NCBI GenBank assembly: GCA_964464375.1
Contig: CAYXFU010000017.1
Location: 13,619-77,618 of the forward strand
Source: CAIOZA01 sp964464375
GTDB lineage: Bacteria; Bacteroidota; Ignavibacteria; Kapaibacteriales; UBA2268
Length of the DNA stretch: 64,000 nucleotides
Reading direction: 5' to 3'
The position numbers were made by a program, and so were the translations under genes. Shown in pieces: positions 16,321-25,815 of the stretch. The notes beneath the pieces are model-generated. The model was not told the DNA's origin and ran no database searches. It worked only from the letters and a program-made list of their open reading frames with translations. Within the stretch, counting starts at the first letter, position 1, and each line of letters starts with the position of its first letter.

Positions 16321-18621
16321 ATGTCAGGGAAATTACTTACTTATATACTTCTCGCATTGGCTCTGGGTTCTGCCGGAGCTTATTTTTTGTCGGTTAGGCA
16401 AAACAGTGAGAAATTAAAATCTATCGGACGATATGCATTTTATGCTTTAGCAGGTGGTATAGCCGGAATGGTACTTATGCTACTGGCTAATATCTTTTCG
16501 CATAATTTTCAATATACTTACATTTGGAGTTATTCATCTACTACTCTTCCTATGCATCTTCTTGTTTCTTCTTTTTATGCAGGTCAGGAAGGATCGTTTC
16601 TTTTGTGGACATTTCTTTTAGCAGTAATAGGTGTCTTTCTTATTCCAAATGCCAGGAAATATGGCTACGAATCATGGGTAATGGGGTTCTATTCAGTAAT
16701 TCTTTTATTCCTTTTGATGATTCTCATTTTCAAAAGCCCATTCGAAATGATTTGGGAAACATTCGCCGGGCAACAAGGTGTTCAGGTAGGCTTTACTCCT
16801 CCAGAAGGAAGAGGTCTAAATCCGATTCTTCAAAACTATTGGATTGCAATTCACCCTCCAATTCTTTTTCTTGGATATGCAGCAATGACTGTTCCCTTTG
16901 TTTTTGCAATCGCTGGATTAATTAAAAGAGAATATAATGAATGGATAAATATTGCAATTCCATGGACTTTGTTTGCTGCCGCAATTTTAGGTTTAGGTAT
17001 CATGATGGGTGGTTTCTGGGCTTATGAAACGCTTGGCTGGGGTGGCTTCTGGGCATGGGATCCTGTTGAGAACGCTTCGCTTATGCCATGGCTAATTGCA
17101 ACAGCATTAATACATACCATGTTGGTACAAAAGCGAACTGGTGGTCTATACAAAACCAATTTCTCATTGGCTATTCTTGGATTCATTTTTGTTCTGTTTG
17201 CTACATATCTTACCAGAAGTGGAATACTAGGAGAAGCTTCAGTGCATTCATTTGTTGATCCTGGACAAATAGTAAATAACTTAATGGTATTTTTATTATT
17301 GTTTTTTACAATTTCAGGATTTACGATTCTATTCATTCGAATGAAGGATATACCTCAGGCAAAAATTGGATTTAGTTTTAGTTCGAAAGAAATGTGGTTG
17401 GCTTTAGGTTCTATACTTCTATTGGCACTGACCGTTATAGTTCTTTTGGGTACAATCAGACCAATTCTGCCAGAGTGGCTAGTAAAAACAAAGGCTTCCG
17501 TTAAGCCTGAAGATTACAATATGTGGGCTAATCCTATTTCACTATTAATATTGATTCTGAACGCGGTTTCCATTTATTTAAACTGGAAGCAATCAGACTG
17601 GAAAGCTGTCTTTAAGAAATTATATTTCCCAATTATAGCCAGTGTTGTAATTGTTGTTATTTCATATTTTCTTGGATTATCAGACTACAAATATATACTC
17701 TTAGGCTTTGCCGGATGGTTTTCATTTTTTGTTAATATTGAATTATGTATTAAGAACTTCAAAAGTAACCCCAAATATCTTGGTGCCTTCGTTTCACATC
17801 TGGGTATTTCGGTTATGATTCTTGGTATAATTGCATCTGGAGCATATTCAGAAATGAAACCATTGTCTTTGGTTCAGGGAAGAACACAAAAGGCTTTCGA
17901 GTATGATATTACTTTGGTAGGTAAGAAGCAGATTGAAAAACAATTAGCTGACAGAGAAAAGTATGAGTACCAGATTAGAATCGAAAAAAATGGTAAGGTT
18001 TTGGCTGATGCCTATCCGGTTTTATATTATAGTAGCTTTAATAATTTCGAGAGCCCCTTCTTCGAACCGGGTATTGAGAGGTTCTTGATGAAAGATCTCT
18101 ATATTTCTCCCAAGACTTTTGATTTACAGGTTGGAGATCCACCTTTGGTACTCAAGAAAGGTGAATCAGGAAAACTTGCTTATGATACTACAATTACCAT
18201 GACATTCAATAGATTCGAGATGAATCAACAGCACAATGAAAAGGAAATGGTACTCGGTACAATCATCAGTTTTGAAAAAGATGGGAAACAATGGGATGAT
18301 ACTCTTTTTGCGACATTAAATCCTGAAAAAGGAAAGATGACTCCTGTAACAAAATTAGTTAAAGGTACCGATTTTCAACTCAGCTTAAGTAGTGTAGTAC
18401 CAGGTGAAACAGCTGAAGATACTAAAATCGAGTTTCTTGCTTCGAGAGAAGTTTTCCATATTGATATTTCTACTAAACCATTTATAAACTTGGTTTGGTT
18501 TGGTGTTATTGCTGTAGTGCTTGGTTTCTTTGTGGCAATGTTCAGGTATGTTAATGCAATCAAGAAGACAAAACAAGCGGCAGTAGTACAAGAAGTTCCA
18601 AAAGACGAGACAGAAGGTTAA
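16321..18621 (+). CDS. ccmF: Cytochrome c heme lyase subunit CcmF
   Basis: 766 residues with about 15 transmembrane helices. The WWD heme-handling domain GWGGFWAWDPVENASLMPW starts near 238. Conserved histidine contexts are present: IAIHPPILFLGY, ALIHTMLVQKR and FVSHLGISVMILG. A large periplasmic loop lies near the C-terminus (about 535-715), followed by a final helix. It ligates heme delivered by CcmE to apocytochrome c. It follows ccmE by 41 bp. The N-terminal region matches the haem lyase family throughout. Confidence 0.95.
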   Translation: MSGKLLTYILLALALGSAGAYFLSVRQNSEKLKSIGRYAFYALAGGIAGMVLMLLANIFSHNFQYTYIWSYSSTTLPMHLLVSSFYAGQEGSFLLWTFLLAVIGVFLIPNARKYGYESWVMGFYSVILLFLLMILIFKSPFEMIWETFAGQQGVQVGFTPPEGRGLNPILQNYWIAIHPPILFLGYAAMTVPFVFAIAGLIKREYNEWINIAIPWTLFAAAILGLGIMMGGFWAYETLGWGGFWAWDPVENASLMPWLIATALIHTMLVQKRTGGLYKTNFSLAILGFIFVLFATYLTRSGILGEASVHSFVDPGQIVNNLMVFLLLFFTISGFTILFIRMKDIPQAKIGFSFSSKEMWLALGSILLLALTVIVLLGTIRPILPEWLVKTKASVKPEDYNMWANPISLLILILNAVSIYLNWKQSDWKAVFKKLYFPIIASVVIVVISYFLGLSDYKYILLGFAGWFSFFVNIELCIKNFKSNPKYLGAFVSHLGISVMILGIIASGAYSEMKPLSLVQGRTQKAFEYDITLVGKKQIEKQLADREKYEYQIRIEKNGKVLADAYPVLYYSSFNNFESPFFEPGIERFLMKDLYISPKTFDLQVGDPPLVLKKGESGKLAYDTTITMTFNRFEMNQQHNEKEMVLGTIISFEKDGKQWDDTLFATLNPEKGKMTPVTKLVKGTDFQLSLSSVVPGETAEDTKIEFLASREVFHIDISTKPFINLVWFGVIAVVLGFFVAMFRYVNAIKKTKQAAVVQEVPKDETEG

Positions 18622-18708
18622 TCTATTCAATATTTTTTTATAATAAATGTTGAATTGATTCGTGAATTGCCATTATAGAATATTTATAACTTAATTTTTA
18701 GGATTGAT

Positions 18709-19347
18709 ATGTATTATCTCAAATCATTTAGTTTTCTTACAGTTTTAATTTTCAGTTTATCTGTTTTGAGCTCATGCGGACAAGAGCAATCAAAGACAGA
18801 TTTACAAACTGAGGTTCTAAACAATACAACAGCAATGTTAGCGAATAACAATACAGCAACAACAACTGCAGAAAAATCCGAAGCAAAGGTTTTTCAGATT
18901 GAAACAGTTGGAAAAGCTGAAAAAGGAAAATCCATTGATTTTTCCTGGAATGACAATGGTACAAAAGTTTCATTTGCAGAATACACAAAGAACAAGGTAG
19001 TTCTACTGAATTTTTGGGGCACATGGTGTCCACCGTGCCGTAAGGAAATTCCTGACCTAATTGCACTGAATAAAGAATTGAAAGGTAAAGATTTTGTGAT
19101 CGTTGGAATCGCATTAGAAAGAAACCCGAATGGTGCTGTTAATGTAGTTAAGGAATATGCTCAGAAGAATCAAATTGAATATATAAATATCTGTGATCTT
19201 CAGAGAAAACTCGATCAGGCTTATGGCGGTATTGAAGCAGTACCGACAACTTTTATTATTGACAAGAAAGGCAATATATCAGAAACTATTGTCGGCGGTC
19301 GTGATAAAGCAACATTCCTTCAATCTGTAAATAGAGTTTTGAAGTAA
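18709..19347 (+). CDS. TlpA/CcmG-like thiol-disulfide oxidoreductase lipoprotein
   Basis: 212 residues. A lipoprotein signal peptide ends in SVLSSC with the lipidated Cys23. A low-complexity Asn/Thr/Ala linker (about 35-60) precedes a thioredoxin fold whose active site is WGTWCPPCRKEIP (Cys107, Cys110). AVPTTFIID carries the cis-proline. It lies 87 bp after ccmF and probably reduces the CxxCH cysteines of apocytochrome c, the CcmG role, made more important by the apparent lack of CcmH. Confidence 0.9.
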   Translation: MYYLKSFSFLTVLIFSLSVLSSCGQEQSKTDLQTEVLNNTTAMLANNNTATTTAEKSEAKVFQIETVGKAEKGKSIDFSWNDNGTKVSFAEYTKNKVVLLNFWGTWCPPCRKEIPDLIALNKELKGKDFVIVGIALERNPNGAVNVVKEYAQKNQIEYINICDLQRKLDQAYGGIEAVPTTFIIDKKGNISETIVGGRDKATFLQSVNRVLK

Positions 19348-19370
19348 TTTCTTACTTTTCTTCTTAAATT

Positions 19371-19412
19371 AAAATGGTTGTTTTTGTTTAGCATGAACAG
19401 CCATTTTTTTTT
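19371..19412 (+). terminator. Intrinsic terminator of the ccm-tlpA operon
   Basis: An 11-bp stem with one G-U pair (19371-19381 and 19397-19407) is followed by a T-run to 19412, 24 nt past the tlpA stop. Confidence 0.85.
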
Positions 19413-19430
19413 GAATAGGATTAAAAAATA

Positions 19431-19464
19431 AAAAAAGCCTTGAAACACACAGTTTCAAGGCTTT
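19431..19464 (-). terminator. Intrinsic terminator of tRNA-Arg
   Basis: On the minus strand a perfect 13-bp stem (19452-19464 with 19434-19446, 5-nt loop) is followed by a U-rich tract. It lies 16 nt past the 3' end of the tRNA gene. Confidence 0.88.
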
Positions 19465-19480
19465 AATTATTATGTAAGAG

Positions 19481-19554
<74 letters not shown>

Positions 19555-19672
19555 AAGAATAGAATACAAAAATAGTACATTTTCTTTAACTTAACAAAAT
19601 AATTTGTAAATTTCTTCAATTTATTATTTAAAATATTTGAATTAATCCCGAATTATGCCTAATTTTGTAGTC

Positions 19673-19770
19673 GGGTCAAGTCCCGTGCGGCTAAGTCAAG
19701 CCCAACCCCGCCAGGTCCGGAAGGAAGCAACGGTAAGTTTGCACTTAGGGCGCCACGGTCAACTTGACCC
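19673..19770 (+). ncRNA. ffs: Signal recognition particle RNA (4.5S, bacterial small type)
   Basis: A 98-nt gene whose ends pair over nine bases (gggtcaagt at 19673-19681 with acttgaccc at 19762-19770). The apical domain contains the invariant GCCAGGTCCGGAAGGAAGCA core, which binds the Ffh M domain. Nine T residues directly after the closing stem serve as the terminator. There is no Alu domain, so it is the small bacterial form. Confidence 0.97.
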
Positions 19771-19842
19771 TTTTTTTTTATATATAATGTAATTAAAACC
19801 GTTATATTCGTCTCTTCAATCTTATATCAATTTTGATTCTGA

Positions 19843-21501
19843 ATGAAAAAAGAAATAATCATCAATTCTGCATTAAATGAAGTCCGTATTGCAATTACCG
19901 AAGAAGGTAAGCTTGCTGAATTTTTCATTGAAACTCCAGATAAAGAAAAATCAGTTGGTAATATTTATCTTGGTCAGGTGAAGCGAATTGTTCCGGGGAT
20001 TAATGCTGCTTTCGTTGACATTGGTCAGGGACAGGATGGTTTTCTTCATTTCTCAGATGTTGATGATGATCTTGACAACATGATTACCGATGAAGAAGAT
20101 ACTCCCGATGATGAGGACAACGAACCTGAAATCGACGAATATAATGATGTCTTCGATGAATTAAATATTTCTCCTGAAGACGAAGAAGATAAACTAAAAA
20201 AAGCTAATAAACCTGAAAATACCTTTGAGACAAAACAAGCAATTTTCATGACCAGAAGAAGTGGTCCTGTTGAGATAAATCTCGAAGAAGAACAGAAAAT
20301 AATTGTACAAATCGTCCGTGAAGCATATCGTTCAAAAGGAGTAAAAATAACGACTAAAATTGCACTGCCAGGCAGATATGTCGTTTTAATGCCTTTCGAG
20401 AATGTTATTGGTATATCACGTAAAATCACCTCATTCAAAGAAAGAAAGCGTCTCCGTTATTTGGCTAGAACAACTCTTCCTAAAGGATCCGGTTGTATTA
20501 TCCGTACTGCAGCACAAGGAAAAAGTGAAATTGAATTAATCCGTGACTGGGATAAGTTAATTCAGACTTGGCGAGACATTGAAGCAAAGATCAAAAGGGC
20601 TGAGGGTCCTACCCTACTTTATCAGGATATGGAGCTTGCAACAAGTGTGATTCGTGATTTATTTACAACCGATGTTGCAAAGGTTTATGTTGATTCAAAA
20701 AAATTATTTAAAGAAATTACAAATTATATCAAATGGGCTTCCCCAAATCTCTTAAGTGCAGTTGAACTTTATGACCAAAAGAAACCAATTTTTGATCATT
20801 TTGGTGTGGAACAAGAATTAGAAAAAACCTATAAGTCAAAAGTAAATCTACCAAAAGGTGGATCGATTATAGTTGAACAAACTGAAGCAATGCATGTCAT
20901 TGATGTAAATTCCGGAAAATCAATCTCTGAACATCTTCAGGAAAATACTGCATTAAATACAAATCTTGAAGCATCACGAGAAATTGCACGACAGATTAGG
21001 CTAAGGGATATGTCCGGTATGATTCTTATTGATTTCATCGATATGGGTAAAGATGCAAATCGGAAAAGATTGTTTAGTGATATGCGTAGAGAGTTGAATA
21101 GAGATAGAGCAAAAACAGTTGTCTATCCACTAACTCAGCTCGGAATCATGCAAATTACACGTCAGAGAATTAATCAAACCATATCTGAGAAAATGACAGA
21201 TGTTTGCCCAATGTGTCATGGAAGAGGCAGGATTGCTTCCAAGTCAGTTCTCTTCAATGCTATTGAAAGATGGTTAAAGAATTTTCGTTCTCATTCACGA
21301 GAATTTAAACTAAATTTGCATATTCATCCCCATGTGGCTCCTTATTTGACCGAAGGAACCTTATCAAGACTATCAAGACTTATGATAAAGTACTTTGTTA
21401 AAATTAAATTGGTACAGGATGAACAAATATCTATCGATTCATTCAAATTTGAATCCCCACGAAGGAACAAGGATGTAACCCAGGAATACATGAAGAGCTG
21501 A
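19843..21501 (+). CDS. rng: Ribonuclease E/G family endoribonuclease
   Basis: 552 residues. An N-terminal S1-like domain (1-170) is interrupted by a very acidic insert at about 72-118 (many Asp/Glu, almost no basic residues). The catalytic DNase I-like domain follows, with the metal-binding region MHVIDVNSGK and MILIDFIDMG. The zinc-link cysteines appear in CPMCHGRG. The length fits RNase G rather than a full RNase E with a degradosome scaffold. It processes rRNA and starts mRNA decay. The stop overlaps the dxr start (TGATG). Confidence 0.93.
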   Translation: MKKEIIINSALNEVRIAITEEGKLAEFFIETPDKEKSVGNIYLGQVKRIVPGINAAFVDIGQGQDGFLHFSDVDDDLDNMITDEEDTPDDEDNEPEIDEYNDVFDELNISPEDEEDKLKKANKPENTFETKQAIFMTRRSGPVEINLEEEQKIIVQIVREAYRSKGVKITTKIALPGRYVVLMPFENVIGISRKITSFKERKRLRYLARTTLPKGSGCIIRTAAQGKSEIELIRDWDKLIQTWRDIEAKIKRAEGPTLLYQDMELATSVIRDLFTTDVAKVYVDSKKLFKEITNYIKWASPNLLSAVELYDQKKPIFDHFGVEQELEKTYKSKVNLPKGGSIIVEQTEAMHVIDVNSGKSISEHLQENTALNTNLEASREIARQIRLRDMSGMILIDFIDMGKDANRKRLFSDMRRELNRDRAKTVVYPLTQLGIMQITRQRINQTISEKMTDVCPMCHGRGRIASKSVLFNAIERWLKNFRSHSREFKLNLHIHPHVAPYLTEGTLSRLSRLMIKYFVKIKLVQDEQISIDSFKFESPRRNKDVTQEYMKS

Positions 21502-22664
21502 TGACAGATAATCCCAAAATATTAACCATTCTTGGATCTACAGGTTCAATTGGCGTACAAACTTTGCAGGTAATTGATTCTATAAAGGGTGGCTTTGAAA
21601 TTAATTATCTAACAACTTATTCAAGAATTGATATTCTAACTGAGCAGATAGAAAAATATCATCCAAGAGGTGTAGTAATCGGTGATGAGACATTATATCT
21701 GAATTTCAAAAAAGAATCAAATTTTAACGGTACAATTCTTTGTGGAGAAGAAGGCCTGTGTGAAGCAGCATCAGATTCCAGAAATGATTTAACAGTCTCT
21801 GCATTGGTTGGTTTCTCAGGAGTGATTCCTACCCTATCTGCAATCAGAGCAGGAATAAACATAGCATTAGCCAATAAAGAGACATTGGTTAGTGCCGGTA
21901 GCATTATTACTGACGAAGCAAGGAAATATAATGTTCAGATATTTGCAATCGATAGTGAGCACAGTGCGGTCCTACAATGTTTGGTTGGGGAAAACAATGA
22001 AGAAATCGAAAAAATCATTTTGACTGCTTCAGGTGGTCCATTCCTCAACACACCAATTGAAGATTTTAAAAATATTACGGTCAATCAAGCTCTGGCACAC
22101 CCAAACTGGTCAATGGGCAATAAAATAACAATTGATTCGGCAACCATGATAAATAAGGGTTTCGAGATAATCGAAGCATACTGGTTGTTTGATATTGAAA
22201 TAAATAAAATAGAAGTTGTTATTCATCCTCAAAGTATCATTCACTCAATGGTACAATTTGTTGACGGTTCAATAAAAGCACAAATGGGACATCCGGATAT
22301 GAGAATACCTATTTCCTATGCACTAACATATCCAATGAGGATGAAAAATAATTTTCAAAGACTTGATTTTAATAAATTTAATTCTTTAACATTTTCAGAA
22401 CCTGATTTAAATCGATTTCCATGCCTCAGACTTGCTTATGATTCACTCAAAAGCTTTGGGAATAGTACAACAGTTTTGAATGCTGCTAACGAAATTGCAG
22501 TTAATGGCTTTTTAAATAATCAAATTTCATTTAATGATATTTCAGTACTTGTGGAAACGACGCTTATGAATATTAACCATATCGATAATCCAACAATTGA
22601 CGATATTGTTAATACTAACATAGATTCAAGAAATTTTACAACTAAATTGCTAAACAATAATTAA
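21501..22664 (+). CDS. dxr: 1-deoxy-D-xylulose 5-phosphate reductoisomerase
   Basis: 387 residues. The NADPH-binding motif GSTGSIGVQTLQV is near the N-terminus. ALANKETLVSAG and the metal/substrate motif IDSEHSAVLQC follow, with ASGGPF and HPNWSMGNKITIDSATMINKGFE in the catalytic domain. It makes 2-C-methyl-D-erythritol 4-phosphate in the non-mevalonate isoprenoid pathway, which also uses ispG at 32989 in this window. It overlaps the RNase gene by 1 base and is followed by rseP. Confidence 0.96.
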   Translation: MTDNPKILTILGSTGSIGVQTLQVIDSIKGGFEINYLTTYSRIDILTEQIEKYHPRGVVIGDETLYLNFKKESNFNGTILCGEEGLCEAASDSRNDLTVSALVGFSGVIPTLSAIRAGINIALANKETLVSAGSIITDEARKYNVQIFAIDSEHSAVLQCLVGENNEEIEKIILTASGGPFLNTPIEDFKNITVNQALAHPNWSMGNKITIDSATMINKGFEIIEAYWLFDIEINKIEVVIHPQSIIHSMVQFVDGSIKAQMGHPDMRIPISYALTYPMRMKNNFQRLDFNKFNSLTFSEPDLNRFPCLRLAYDSLKSFGNSTTVLNAANEIAVNGFLNNQISFNDISVLVETTLMNINHIDNPTIDDIVNTNIDSRNFTTKLLNNN

Positions 22665-22676
22665 TCGGATATATTT

Positions 22677-24053
22677 ATGGAAATACTGAACAGCATATTT
22701 TACTTTGTCATAGTAATTGGAATACTTGTCTTCATTCATGAATTGGGTCATTTTCTAGCAGCCCGGGCATGTGGTATAAGAACGGATATTTTCTCTTTCG
22801 GTATGGGACCTCGATTATTTGGATATAATCAGATAAACGGGTTCACATTTGGTAAGCTTAAAGATTGGGAAGGTAATGGATATTGCGACTATCGTATATG
22901 TTTGCTTCCTGTTGGAGGATACGTTAAAGTAAACGGCATGGTTGACGAGAGTATGGACACCACTGCTTTAAGTGCTGAACCTCAGCAATACGAATTCAGA
23001 TCGAAGAACATGTTGCAGAAAATATTTGTGCTGAGCGCAGGTGTAATAATGAACTTCGCTCTTGCAATCGGAATTTTCTCATTTATTTCCTTTTCCGAAG
23101 GAAAAATAATATGGAAGACAACCACGATCGGATACATTGATAAGAATACTATAGCAGATCGTATCGGTTTGAAGAGTGGTGATAAAATAATCCAAATCAA
23201 TGGCAAGAAGCTAACATCATGGGATGAACTTTCTGACATGCTTATGATTTCAGAATTAGGAGATGAGAAAAATATAACTGTTGATAGAAATGACACCGTT
23301 ATGAATTTTAAAGCTGATGGTAAAGCTTTACTTAAAACAATGACTGGTCAGCTTTCACTTGGTATCGTTCCGGAAAATGCCTTTGTTTATGTAAAAGGTG
23401 TTGAGAGCGGAAAACCTGCCGCTACGGTTGGTTTGACAACCGGTGATACAATTATTTCTGTAAATGATGAAAAAATCGGAGCTTTTTCCAGACTGACTGC
23501 TCTTCTGAATCAGTACAAAAATCAGAAAATCCTGTTAACCTGGAAACGCGGCAATAATCTGATGAAGGACTCTATTCACCCGGATAACAATGGTAAACTA
23601 GGTTTTTATCCTGATGTAGTTTTTGCTGGTAAGCGTGAAAAACTATCTTTTGGACTATTTGGATCAGTTTCCGAAGGATTTAAACAGACTTATAAATTCT
23701 CTAATGTTTTTGTTAAATCAGTTCTTCAAATTTTCAAAGGAAATATCTCAGCAAAAGAATCTCTTGGTGGGCCTATTATGATCGCTAAGAGTGCAGGTTT
23801 ATCTGCCAAGCTCGGTCTTGAAGTTTTCCTTAATTTTATGGCAATGCTTTCAATAACTTTAGCAATAATTAATATATTACCTTTCCCTGCTCTTGACGGA
23901 GGGCATATAATTATCACAATCATTGAATCAATAATTAGAAGAGAAATACCATTAAAGGGTAAAATTGTTATCCAAAATATTGGTATGGTTCTTCTTTTAG
24001 GTTTAATGGCTTATGCTTTCTATAACGACATAATGAGACTCTTTGGAAAATAA
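22677..24053 (+). CDS. rseP: Site-2 metalloprotease RseP
   Basis: 458 residues. The zinc-binding HELGH motif lies in the first transmembrane helix (His21, Glu22, His25). The second active-site motif is PFPALDGGH near the C-terminus. Two PDZ domains lie between (about 145-220 and 230-310). It cleaves membrane anti-sigma factors and signal-peptide remnants within the bilayer, so the membrane anti-sigma-like protein at 4774 is a possible substrate. The order dxr-rseP is common in bacteria. Confidence 0.95.
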   Translation: MEILNSIFYFVIVIGILVFIHELGHFLAARACGIRTDIFSFGMGPRLFGYNQINGFTFGKLKDWEGNGYCDYRICLLPVGGYVKVNGMVDESMDTTALSAEPQQYEFRSKNMLQKIFVLSAGVIMNFALAIGIFSFISFSEGKIIWKTTTIGYIDKNTIADRIGLKSGDKIIQINGKKLTSWDELSDMLMISELGDEKNITVDRNDTVMNFKADGKALLKTMTGQLSLGIVPENAFVYVKGVESGKPAATVGLTTGDTIISVNDEKIGAFSRLTALLNQYKNQKILLTWKRGNNLMKDSIHPDNNGKLGFYPDVVFAGKREKLSFGLFGSVSEGFKQTYKFSNVFVKSVLQIFKGNISAKESLGGPIMIAKSAGLSAKLGLEVFLNFMAMLSITLAIINILPFPALDGGHIIITIIESIIRREIPLKGKIVIQNIGMVLLLGLMAYAFYNDIMRLFGK

Positions 24054-24824
24054 ATGCCTGAACCATTAATTTTAGTATCCAATGACGATGGAATAGACTC
24101 CAACGGAATCTATGTTTTAGCAATGGAGATGATGAAACTAGGAGAAGTATTTGTTGTTGCACCTGACAGACAACAAAGTGCAGTTGGACATGCACTTACT
24201 GTATCTAAACCATTACGAATCTCTAAATATCAGCGAATTGATATCAAGAATGGATTTGCAATCAATGGAACACCGGCAGACTGTGTTAAATTAGCAATAT
24301 CAAGAATTCTGCCCAGAAAGCCTGATCTTGTTGTTTCTGGAATTAACCATGGACAGAACACTTCTGTGAACATGCTCTATTCAGGAACGGTTTCTGCGGC
24401 AACAGAGGGTATGTTGGTAGGAATACCCTCTATGGCAATATCCCTTTCATCTTATGATCTAAATTCAGACATGAGTGCATCCGGAATTTATTCATATCGA
24501 ATTGCAAAAGAACTTCTTGAAAACAAAATGCCTTTAGGTACTTTTATCAACGTAAATATACCGAACCTTGAAATAGGGAAGATTAAGGGAATGAGGATCA
24601 CCAAACAAAGTAATTCATCTTGGGATGATGCCTACGAAAAACGTATTGATCCTTTTGGAAAAGAATATTACTGGTTCTCCGGGGTTTATAATACAAACGA
24701 CAACAACCCTGAGTCCGATGATATTGCCGTCACTGAAGGATATGTATCAATTACACCGGTGCACTATAATTTGACAAACTTTGATGCCATAGATAAGCTT
24801 AAAAGTATTTTTGATAGCGATTAA
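24054..24824 (+). CDS. surE: 5'/3'-nucleotidase SurE
   Basis: 256 residues. The N-terminal metal-binding motif is VSNDDGIDSNGI, followed by VVAPDRQQSAVGHALT, NGTPADCVKLA and VVSGINHGQN, all typical of SurE. It is a survival-protein phosphatase acting on nucleoside 5' and 3' monophosphates. It begins directly after the rseP stop with no intergenic base and ends 67 bp from the converging lipA. Confidence 0.95.
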   Translation: MPEPLILVSNDDGIDSNGIYVLAMEMMKLGEVFVVAPDRQQSAVGHALTVSKPLRISKYQRIDIKNGFAINGTPADCVKLAISRILPRKPDLVVSGINHGQNTSVNMLYSGTVSAATEGMLVGIPSMAISLSSYDLNSDMSASGIYSYRIAKELLENKMPLGTFINVNIPNLEIGKIKGMRITKQSNSSWDDAYEKRIDPFGKEYYWFSGVYNTNDNNPESDDIAVTEGYVSITPVHYNLTNFDAIDKLKSIFDSD

Positions 24825-24891
24825 ATTATTTGTAATTTTTTTTACTTTTTTATTTTCCTGTGGTGATTAAGATCAATGTGATTTCGATCTC

Positions 24892-25791
24892 TTAAATATG
24901 TTGTTCTGCTCGGTATGAGCTTCGCACTAGTGGACCTGATTCTACATGTCTAAAACCAAGCTCGATAATACCATAACGCTTGTATTCTGCAAATTCATCT
25001 GGAGTAACAAATCTATCAACAGGAATATGTTCTTTTGTCGGTTGAAGATACTGTCCAATTGTCATTATATCCACATTTTTGGCTCTGATATCTTTCATCA
25101 CTTCAAATACTTCTTCAGTTCTCTCACCTATTCCAACCATTATACCAGTTTTAGTTAAAAATCCGGCTTTTTTTGAATATTCAAGCACAAACAAAGAACG
25201 CTCATATTTTGCTTGGGGACGGACGGTTTTGTATAAACGTGGGACAGTTTCGATGTTATGATTGAGAACATCTGGCTTAGCATCAAGAACACGTTGAAGA
25301 CATTCAACATCACCCTTGAAATCAGGAATCAGTACTTCTACACGAACATTTGGATTCAATTTCTTAACTTCAGTAATTGTTCTAGCCCAAATAGTAGATC
25401 CCTGATCGGTAAGTTGATCGCGGTTAACTGATGTTATAACTGCATGTGAAATCCCCATTTGTTTAATAGCATCAGCAACTTCAAATGGTTCATCCTGATT
25501 GATAATTTCTGATTTTCCTGTTTTGATAGCACAAAATCCACATGAACGAGTACATGTGTCTCCAAGAATCATAAAAGTAGCCGTTCCATTATGCCAACAT
25601 TCACCAATATTTGGACAATGAGCCTCTTCACAAACAGTATGAAGACTTTTGGATCTCATCATTGACTTGATCTGTGTATAGGATTCTCCTCCCGGAGCTC
25701 TGACTTTTAGCCATTCAGGCCTGCGGACAACCGAAAGTTCGATTGGATTACTCATACTTGTTATATCAGCAGGTAAATCTATTTTATGCAT
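24892..25791 (-). CDS. lipA: Lipoyl synthase
   Basis: 299 residues. The auxiliary cluster cysteines are in CEEAHCPNIGEC (Cys54, Cys59, Cys65) and the radical SAM cluster in CTRSCGFC (Cys80, Cys84, Cys87). The C-terminal RSSYRAEQ motif gives the serine ligand of the auxiliary cluster. It inserts two sulfurs into protein-bound octanoate. Lipoate is needed by the glycine cleavage system, whose P subunits are also in this window. It lies 24 bp downstream of the primary sigma factor gene. Confidence 0.97.
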   Translation of the reverse strand: MHKIDLPADITSMSNPIELSVVRRPEWLKVRAPGGESYTQIKSMMRSKSLHTVCEEAHCPNIGECWHNGTATFMILGDTCTRSCGFCAIKTGKSEIINQDEPFEVADAIKQMGISHAVITSVNRDQLTDQGSTIWARTITEVKKLNPNVRVEVLIPDFKGDVECLQRVLDAKPDVLNHNIETVPRLYKTVRPQAKYERSLFVLEYSKKAGFLTKTGIMVGIGERTEEVFEVMKDIRAKNVDIMTIGQYLQPTKEHIPVDRFVTPDEFAEYKRYGIIELGFRHVESGPLVRSSYRAEQHI

Positions 25792-25815
25792 AATATATTA
25801 TTTTTAAAGTACAAT

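Noticed and set aside
16524..17336. Alternative frames within ccmF
   Set aside because: They are by-products of the hydrophobic ccmF sequence and lack start signals or homology.
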